Program-made: the position numbers and the translations under genes
Notes under the pieces: generated by a model
Told to the model about the DNA's origin: nothing
Database searches by the model: none
What the model saw: the letters and a program-made list of their open reading frames with translations, nothing else
From: Pseudorhodoplanes sp049324435
GTDB taxonomy: Bacteria; Pseudomonadota; Alphaproteobacteria; Rhizobiales; Xanthobacteraceae
DNA length: 64,000 nt
Direction of reading: 5' to 3'
Assembly: GCA_049324435.1 (NCBI GenBank)
Contig: JBMOOQ010000024.1
Location: forward strand, 62,001 to 126,000
Shown: positions 59,449 through 64,000 of the stretch, in pieces
Numbering within the stretch: the stretch's first letter is position 1
Layout of the letters: the number at the start of each line of letters is the position of its first letter

Positions 59449-60345
59449 TCACGCGCCTCGCGCGAAGCGGTGACGCAAGAAATCGGCAAGCGCCTCGACC
59501 CGCGCCGGTCGGGGTCCGCCGGGCGGCATGACGAGGTGCAGCGCAATTTCGGGCAACGACCAGCCCGTTAACACGGCAACCAATTGCCGCTTTTGCAACG
59601 CATCGCGCACAAGAAATAGCGGCTGCACGGCCAGCCCGTAACCGCCAATCAATGCGGGCATCAGCGCTTCGGCATTGTTGGCCCGCAAGGGCCCCGACGT
59701 ACGCACCGCGACCTCATCACCCGCCTTGTTCGAAAAGCGCCAGATGTCAGCTCCCGGCAGATAGGCATAGCCCAGACAGGCATGCGCGGAGAGGTCACGC
59801 GGATGCTTCGGCGTCCCATGGACATCGAGGTAGGACGGCGCAGCGACGACCACACGCGGAATTCCGCATAGCCGGCGCGCGCGCATGGAGGAATCCGGAA
59901 GCGCCGCAATCCTCAAGGCCGCGTCGAACCCTTCCCCAATCAGGTCCACGGTCGCATCGCTGAGGTGCAGGTCGACAGAAACGTCCGGATGCTGCGCCAA
60001 GAAGTCCGGCAAAGCCGGCGCAATTTCCTGCAATCCAAACGACATCGGCGCGGCGAGCCGCACCAGGCCTCGTGGCACCGCGGATTGCGCCCGTGCCTCG
60101 GTTTCCGCGGCTTCCGCCTCGGCCAGCATGCGCGAGGCTCGGTCCAGAAGCGATCGGCCTGCGTCGGTCAGCGCGAGCCGGCGGGATGTGCGGTTGAACA
60201 GTCGGGAGCCGAGCCTGTCCTCGAGTCGTGCCACGGCCTTGGAAACGGTCGGCTTCGACAGGCCAAGTTCGGCCGCTGCGGCCGAAAACGATCGCAGTTC
60301 GGCCACCTTGGCGAAAATTGCGAGGCCTTCGAGATCGGGCAGCAT
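59449..60345 (-). CDS. LysR-family transcriptional regulator
   Basis: 298 residues from the ATG at 60345. Helix-turn-helix AIFAKVAELRSFSAAAAELG then SKPTVSKAVARLEDRLGSRLF. The CrgA-like effector domain has GLVRLAAPMSFGLQEIAP, DLHLSDATVDLIGEGFDAALRI and LMPALIGGYGLAVQP. It is divergent from the dioxygenase gene at 60470 and most likely controls it. Confidence 0.92.
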   Translation of the reverse strand: MLPDLEGLAIFAKVAELRSFSAAAAELGLSKPTVSKAVARLEDRLGSRLFNRTSRRLALTDAGRSLLDRASRMLAEAEAAETEARAQSAVPRGLVRLAAPMSFGLQEIAPALPDFLAQHPDVSVDLHLSDATVDLIGEGFDAALRIAALPDSSMRARRLCGIPRVVVAAPSYLDVHGTPKHPRDLSAHACLGYAYLPGADIWRFSNKAGDEVAVRTSGPLRANNAEALMPALIGGYGLAVQPLFLVRDALQKRQLVAVLTGWSLPEIALHLVMPPGGPRPARVEALADFLRHRFARGA

Positions 60346-60469
60346 AGGCAATAATAAGAAACAATGAATTTCTTCAGTTTCTATTTATTTGCCCACATCG
60401 GTCAATATCTTCCGCGGCGAAACGGCGCCCCATCCCGGCGCCCCGTTTGGCAAAATCGAGGGCCACCCC

Positions 60470-61411
60470 ATGACCGCCAGCAACCGACACGGCATCCACC
60501 ATGTCACCGCAATCGCCGGAGCGGCACAGCGCAATCTCGACTTCTATACGCGCACGCTTGGCCTCCGCTTCGTCAAGAAAACCGTCAATTTCGACGATCC
60601 TGGCACCTACCACTTCTATTTCGGCGACGAGACCGGCGCTCCCGGTACGATCCTGACCTTCTTTCCATGGGAGCATGTGGCGCCGGGGCGACTTGGCATA
60701 GGCGAAACCCAGGAGACGGTGTTCCACGTCCCGGAAGGTGCGATCGGCTACTGGACGCATCGCTTCGTCGCGAAGGGCGTTGCCCATGACGCGATCGTGC
60801 GCCGCTTCGGCGAAACGATACTGTCCTTCCGCGACCCTGACGGAATGCGGCTCGCGTTGATCGGAGTGCCGGGGATCGAGACAGAGCCGGCATGGACGGG
60901 AGGCGGTGTGCCGGCAGAATTTGCCATCCGCGGCCTGCACAGCGTCAACCTGCTGCTGAAGGACGCCGCACCGACGGGAGCAATCCTGACCGACGTACTC
61001 GGTTTCAGCGAAGCCGGACGCGAGGGCCAGCTGGTCCGTTACAGGGCCGGCGACACCGCGATCGGCGGTATCGTCGACATTCATGAGGCTGGCGCATTCT
61101 TACCTGGTCGCATGGGAGGCGGCTCGGTGCACCACATCGCGTTCCGGGCCGCGGACGACGCCGAGCAGCTCGCAATGGCGAAGAAGCTCGCCGAGAATCA
61201 CGGCACCCAGACCACCGGACAGAAGGATCGCAACTATTTCCGCTCGATCTACTTCCGCGAACCCGGACATGTGCTGTTCGAGATCGCGACCGACGTCCCG
61301 GGATTTGCCATCGACGAGCCGGTCACTTCTCTGGGCCAGTCGCTCAAGCTCCCGGATGTCTACGAGCGCCGGCGCCGCGAAATCGAACAGGTGCTGCCTG
61401 CGCTTGTCTGA
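60470..61411 (+). CDS. Ring-cleaving dioxygenase, glyoxalase/VOC fold (MhqO/PcpA-like)
   Basis: 313 residues from the ATG at 60470. Two VOC modules: HGIHHVTAIAGAAQRNLDFY, FVKKTVNFDDPGTYHFYFGD and TFFPWEH in the first; LHSVNLLLKD, SVHHIAFRAADD and GHVLFEIATD in the second, giving the His/His/Glu iron site. Relatives cleave hydroquinones or catechols. In Bacillus, MhqO works with an esterase in quinone resistance, and an esterase gene follows here, so quinone or phenol detoxification is likely. Confidence 0.88.
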   Translation: MTASNRHGIHHVTAIAGAAQRNLDFYTRTLGLRFVKKTVNFDDPGTYHFYFGDETGAPGTILTFFPWEHVAPGRLGIGETQETVFHVPEGAIGYWTHRFVAKGVAHDAIVRRFGETILSFRDPDGMRLALIGVPGIETEPAWTGGGVPAEFAIRGLHSVNLLLKDAAPTGAILTDVLGFSEAGREGQLVRYRAGDTAIGGIVDIHEAGAFLPGRMGGGSVHHIAFRAADDAEQLAMAKKLAENHGTQTTGQKDRNYFRSIYFREPGHVLFEIATDVPGFAIDEPVTSLGQSLKLPDVYERRRREIEQVLPALV

Positions 61412-61420
61412 CGGGTGCTG

Positions 61421-61447
61421 CTCCTTCCGCCGCCGGGGCGGAAGGAG
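61421..61447 (+). other. Intercistronic hairpin between dioxygenase and esterase genes
   Basis: A perfect 11-bp stem, CTCCTTCCGCC (61421-61431) with GGCGGAAGGAG (61437-61447), has a GCCGG loop and no T-run. Its 3' arm contains AAGGAG but lies 26 bases from the esterase start, too far to be its ribosome-binding site. It may set relative expression or mRNA stability. Confidence 0.6.
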
Positions 61448-61472
61448 TCAATCATCAAAGACGAGGTCCGTC

Positions 61473-62117
61473 ATGACCACCGCCGCCAACCTCTCTTTCA
61501 TCCACCGCTTCGAGCTCGGTCCGGATCGCACGATCCCGCCGCTCTTGCTGCTGCATGGCACCGGCGGCGACGAGAACGATCTGATCGGCCTGGGCCGCAT
61601 GGTGGCGCCGAATGCGTCGCTGCTGTCGCCACGCGGCAAAGTGACTGAAGGCGGCATGCCGCGCTTCTTTCGCCGGCTCGCCGAAGGCGTATTCGACGAA
61701 ACAGACGTGAAGCGGCGCGCGCATGAGCTTGCCGATTTCGTCGGAGAGGCGCGCGCAGCCTACAATCTTTCTGCGCCGATTGCGCTTGGTTTTTCCAATG
61801 GCGCCAACATCGCGGCCGCGACCCTACTGCTTCGGCCGCAAGCGCTTGCCGGTGCTGTGCTGATCCGCGCCATGGTGCCGTTGTCTCAATCGCCGGCTTC
61901 CGACCTTACGGGGAAGCCGGTGCTGATCCTGTCGGGATCGATGGACCCGATGGTGCCGGCGGACAACGCGGCCCGGCTCGCTTCAATGCTGACCGTTGCA
62001 GGCGCAAATGTGGACCACCGCACGATGCCAGCCGGTCACGGACTGTCACAGGCCGACGTCACGCTTTCGCGAGCATTCCTCGCGCAGGCCGGAACCGCGA
62101 TTGTCAATGCCACGTAA
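61473..62117 (+). CDS. Alpha/beta hydrolase (phospholipase/carboxylesterase family, MhqD-like)
   Basis: 214 residues from the ATG at 61473 with GAGG upstream. Oxyanion region LLLLHGTGGDENDLI, nucleophile GFSNGANIA, acid SGSMDPMVP and histidine AGHGLSQAD give the full triad. Bacterial members hydrolyse small esters; pairing with a ring-cleaving dioxygenase matches the mhqO/mhqD arrangement. Confidence 0.88.
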   Translation: MTTAANLSFIHRFELGPDRTIPPLLLLHGTGGDENDLIGLGRMVAPNASLLSPRGKVTEGGMPRFFRRLAEGVFDETDVKRRAHELADFVGEARAAYNLSAPIALGFSNGANIAAATLLLRPQALAGAVLIRAMVPLSQSPASDLTGKPVLILSGSMDPMVPADNAARLASMLTVAGANVDHRTMPAGHGLSQADVTLSRAFLAQAGTAIVNAT

Positions 62118-62212
62118 GACGTGATGGCCGGATGCGCTCCGCCCACCAGCTTTGCCCCCGATAGACGCACCGGCCGAGCGCAGGCAGCTTGAGGCTTGTC
62201 AGCTGAGAGGCA

Positions 62213-63031
62213 TCAGATGATTGCGTGTCGCACCTTGGCAGAAACCCACTCGCTGACCAGCACGGTCGCGAGAATCACGAGCAGCAACAGACTCACCTGC
62301 GTCCAGGCCAGCGTCGACAGCGATGCCTCGAGATTGAGACCGATGCCGCCGGCGCCGACCAGCCCGACCACCGAAGACTCCCGGATGTTGATATCCCAGC
62401 GAAACACACTGATGCCGGCAAAGGCCGGCATGATCTGCGGCACGATGCCATAGTCCATCACCTGCGCCGGGGAGGCGCCGGTGGCCTCGATTGCCTCGAC
62501 CTGCGTCACGTCGATTTCCTCGATGGCCTCATACAGCAATTTGCCGATAAAGCCGATGGATCGCAGCGCAATTGCGATAATGCCGGCCAGCACGCCGGGA
62601 CCGACGATGGTAACCAGCAACAGCGCCCAGATCAGTGAATTGATCGAGCGCGACGATACGATGATGAGAAGCGCTATGGGCCGCACCAGCAGCACGCTCG
62701 GCGTGGTGTTTCGGGCCGCGAGAAACGCGATCGGCACTGCGATCAGAATCGCCAGCAGGGTACCAAGCGTTGCAATCGCCAGCGTATCCCAGAGCGGCCG
62801 CCACAACTCGTTCATGTAGGACCAGCGCGGTGGGAACATGCGCGACCCGATATCAGCGGCCTGCCGCGGCGCATCTGAGACGAAGGCCCAGATCGTATCC
62901 TTGGTCATCACATGCCACGAGAATACGAACAGCGCGACCAGAAGAAGCCAGCCGAACCAGCGCACGAGATCCTGCCGCGGCGTCCTGCGGCGCCATTTCG
63001 GAAGGCCTGCGCTGTCGGGAGTGACCGGCAT
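62213..63031 (-). CDS. phnE: Phosphonate ABC transporter permease PhnE (second copy)
   Basis: 272 residues from the ATG at 63031, which overlaps the first phnE stop by one base (TGATG). Membrane permease with six to seven helices. The EAA-type loop is EAIEATGASPAQVMDYGIVPQIMP. The end has NIRESSVVGLVGAGGIG, the PhnE signature. It forms the channel with the other PhnE for phosphonate or phosphate-ester import. Confidence 0.92.
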   Translation of the reverse strand: MPVTPDSAGLPKWRRRTPRQDLVRWFGWLLLVALFVFSWHVMTKDTIWAFVSDAPRQAADIGSRMFPPRWSYMNELWRPLWDTLAIATLGTLLAILIAVPIAFLAARNTTPSVLLVRPIALLIIVSSRSINSLIWALLLVTIVGPGVLAGIIAIALRSIGFIGKLLYEAIEEIDVTQVEAIEATGASPAQVMDYGIVPQIMPAFAGISVFRWDINIRESSVVGLVGAGGIGLNLEASLSTLAWTQVSLLLLVILATVLVSEWVSAKVRHAII

Positions 63032-63846
63032 CACTGGATCGCCTTGCGAATGAGGCCCGAGGAATATTCGCAGACCATCACGATCGCGATGATAATGATC
63101 AGAACGGCTGCAGCGGTGTCGTATTCGTACCGGCTGAGCGAGGTGTTGAGCGTCGCTCCGATGCCTCCTGCGCCGACGATGCCGACCACCGCGGATTCGC
63201 GGAAATTGATATCGATGCGGTAGAGCGAAAGACCGATCAGACGCGGCATGACCTGTGGCTGGATCGCATAGTTCACGAGCTGGGCCCAGGACGCTCCGGT
63301 GGACCGGATCGCTTCTGCTTGCGATGGATCGATATCCTCGATGTCCTCGGCAAGCAGCTTCGCCAGAAATCCGATGGTCGCAAACGACAGCGTGAGGAAA
63401 CCGGCGAAGGGTCCGAAGCCGACCATCGCCACGAACAGGATCGCGATGATGACCTCCTGAAAAGTGCGGGACACGGCGATGATCGAACGGCACACGAGAT
63501 AAACCGGAATCGGCGACAGGTTGCGGGCGGCGCCAATGCCGATCGGGATTGAAATCAGAATGCCAACCACCGTGGACGTCACCGTCATCGTCAGGCTTTC
63601 CTGCATGCCTTGCGCGATGTCGGTCCACCGGCTGGTGAAATTCGGCTGAAAGAAGCCGGTCAGGAGGCGCATGCCGCGGGCAGCCCCCTCCGACAGCCGC
63701 GCCCAGTTCACATCGATAGCGCCGATTGCCACGACGACGTACAGCAGTGCGCCGACATAGATTGCCCAGCGCAGCACACCATTCGCAATGAAAGGCGGCT
63801 TCCGCCAGACCGAAGGATAACTCGCGCGGTTCGCGATATCGCTCAT
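63031..63846 (-). CDS. phnE: Phosphonate ABC transporter permease PhnE (first copy)
   Basis: 271 residues. Motifs are SRTFQEVIIAILFVAMVGFG, EAIRSTGASWAQLVNYAIQP and NFRESAVVGIVGAGGIGATL (partial). It is similar to the next gene, the usual tandem phnE pair arising by duplication. It starts 7 bases after the phnC stop. Confidence 0.92.
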   Translation of the reverse strand: MSDIANRASYPSVWRKPPFIANGVLRWAIYVGALLYVVVAIGAIDVNWARLSEGAARGMRLLTGFFQPNFTSRWTDIAQGMQESLTMTVTSTVVGILISIPIGIGAARNLSPIPVYLVCRSIIAVSRTFQEVIIAILFVAMVGFGPFAGFLTLSFATIGFLAKLLAEDIEDIDPSQAEAIRSTGASWAQLVNYAIQPQVMPRLIGLSLYRIDINFRESAVVGIVGAGGIGATLNTSLSRYEYDTAAAVLIIIIAIVMVCEYSSGLIRKAIQ

Positions 63847-63852
63847 CGCTGC

Positions 63853-64000
63853 TCAGACCGCGACCGGCAGCTTGACGACATCCGCAGGCTCATCGTCATC
63901 CTGCTCCTTCGCCGCGGTCCAGTCTTCCTCGCCATAGATCGTTGTCAGCACGTCCGGCGTCAGCCCGTCGGCCGGCCCGTCATAGACGATGGACCCGGCG
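63853..64000 (-). CDS. phnC: Phosphonate ABC transporter ATP-binding protein PhnC, C-terminal end (partial)
   Basis: Only the last 48 codons are in the window. They read AGSIVYDGPADGLTPDVLTT then IYGEEDWTAAKEQ and an acidic tail, matching the PhnC C-terminus (VFDGPP..LT...L..IYG). The ATPase core is outside the window. Position just upstream of two phnE genes fits a phnC-(D)-E-E operon. Confidence 0.8.
   Translation of the reverse strand, partial: AGSIVYDGPADGLTPDVLTTIYGEEDWTAAKEQDDDEPADVVKLPVAV

Noticed and set aside
61437..61447. AAGGAG in the hairpin arm as the esterase ribosome-binding site
   Set aside because: It is 26 or more bases from the start codon; a nearer GAGG at about 61463 fits better.
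1..64000. CRISPR arrays, tRNA/rRNA genes, insertion sequences or prophage
   Set aside because: No regularly spaced repeats, cloverleaf-like sequences, transposase motifs or phage genes were seen on reading the window.

Overview
The window is 64 kb of high-GC (roughly 60-65%) chromosomal DNA. Its gene families and codon use point to an alphaproteobacterium of the Hyphomicrobiales, near Bradyrhizobium, Rhodopseudomonas or Pseudolabrys. Evidence for this includes a PmtA-type phosphatidylcholine pathway, TRAP transporters, several LysR/MarR/TetR-controlled aromatic and carboxylate catabolic operons, a cheW-R-D-B-A-Y operon and an Mrp/Mbh-like antiporter. No tRNA, rRNA, CRISPR array, insertion sequence or prophage was seen. 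This placement is inference; no marker gene is present.

Layout. 0-2.4 kb: envelope proteins (WxxGxW-type fragment, DUF3300 protein with a proline/arginine repeat tail) and a periplasmic hydrolase. 2.5-9.2 kb: a seven-gene Mrp/Mbh-type cation/proton antiporter operon that ends in a 1026-residue double antiporter subunit, then an AI-2E-family permease. 9.2-12.3 kb: DUF4105 protein, small secreted protein, lytic transglycosylase. 12.5-20.8 kb: a minus-strand seven-gene operon (aldehyde dehydrogenase, membrane dipeptidase, an unrecognised 575-residue protein, DUF3726 protein, Ldh2-type dehydrogenase, plant-like carboxyl methyltransferase, TakP-like TRAP binding protein) facing a LysR regulator. 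This is the best candidate for an undescribed metabolic system. 21.8-29.5 kb: small proteins, acyl-CoA synthetase, GNAT, CAP-domain lipoprotein, large MscS-type channel, Rsm22-like methyltransferase.

29.5-40.8 kb: an aromatic catabolic island. A TetR gene faces FAH hydrolase, YciI-like protein, 3-hydroxyisobutyrate-dehydrogenase-like enzyme, extradiol dioxygenase and an ABC binding protein. Next come a gamma-resorcylate-type decarboxylase, a MarR regulator, a class D flavin monooxygenase and a complete DctPQM TRAP transporter. The same perfect palindrome (CTTGCA-N2-TGCAAG) lies before the decarboxylase and in the MarR/monooxygenase divergent region, so these promoters probably form one MarR regulon.

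40.8-49.6 kb: class A penicillin-binding protein, then membrane-lipid genes: pmtA (with a Pho-box-like site upstream), a small membrane protein, a membrane-anchored class III aminotransferase and phosphatidylserine decarboxylase. 50-59.2 kb: chemotaxis genes. The receptor gene between cheW and cheR is broken: its N- and C-terminal ends are present, but the HAMP/methylation/signalling core is missing and the ends are out of frame. A CheZ-like small protein follows cheY, and an Hpt-like protein without its histidine lies convergent to it. 59.4-62.1 kb: LysR plus a glyoxalase-type ring-cleaving dioxygenase and an esterase. 62.2-64 kb: phosphonate ABC transporter genes phnE, phnE and the end of phnC.

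Starts were adjusted where upstream in-frame sequence only mirrors a neighbouring gene or where a ribosome-binding site decides. All functions are assigned by reading protein motifs; no database search was run.
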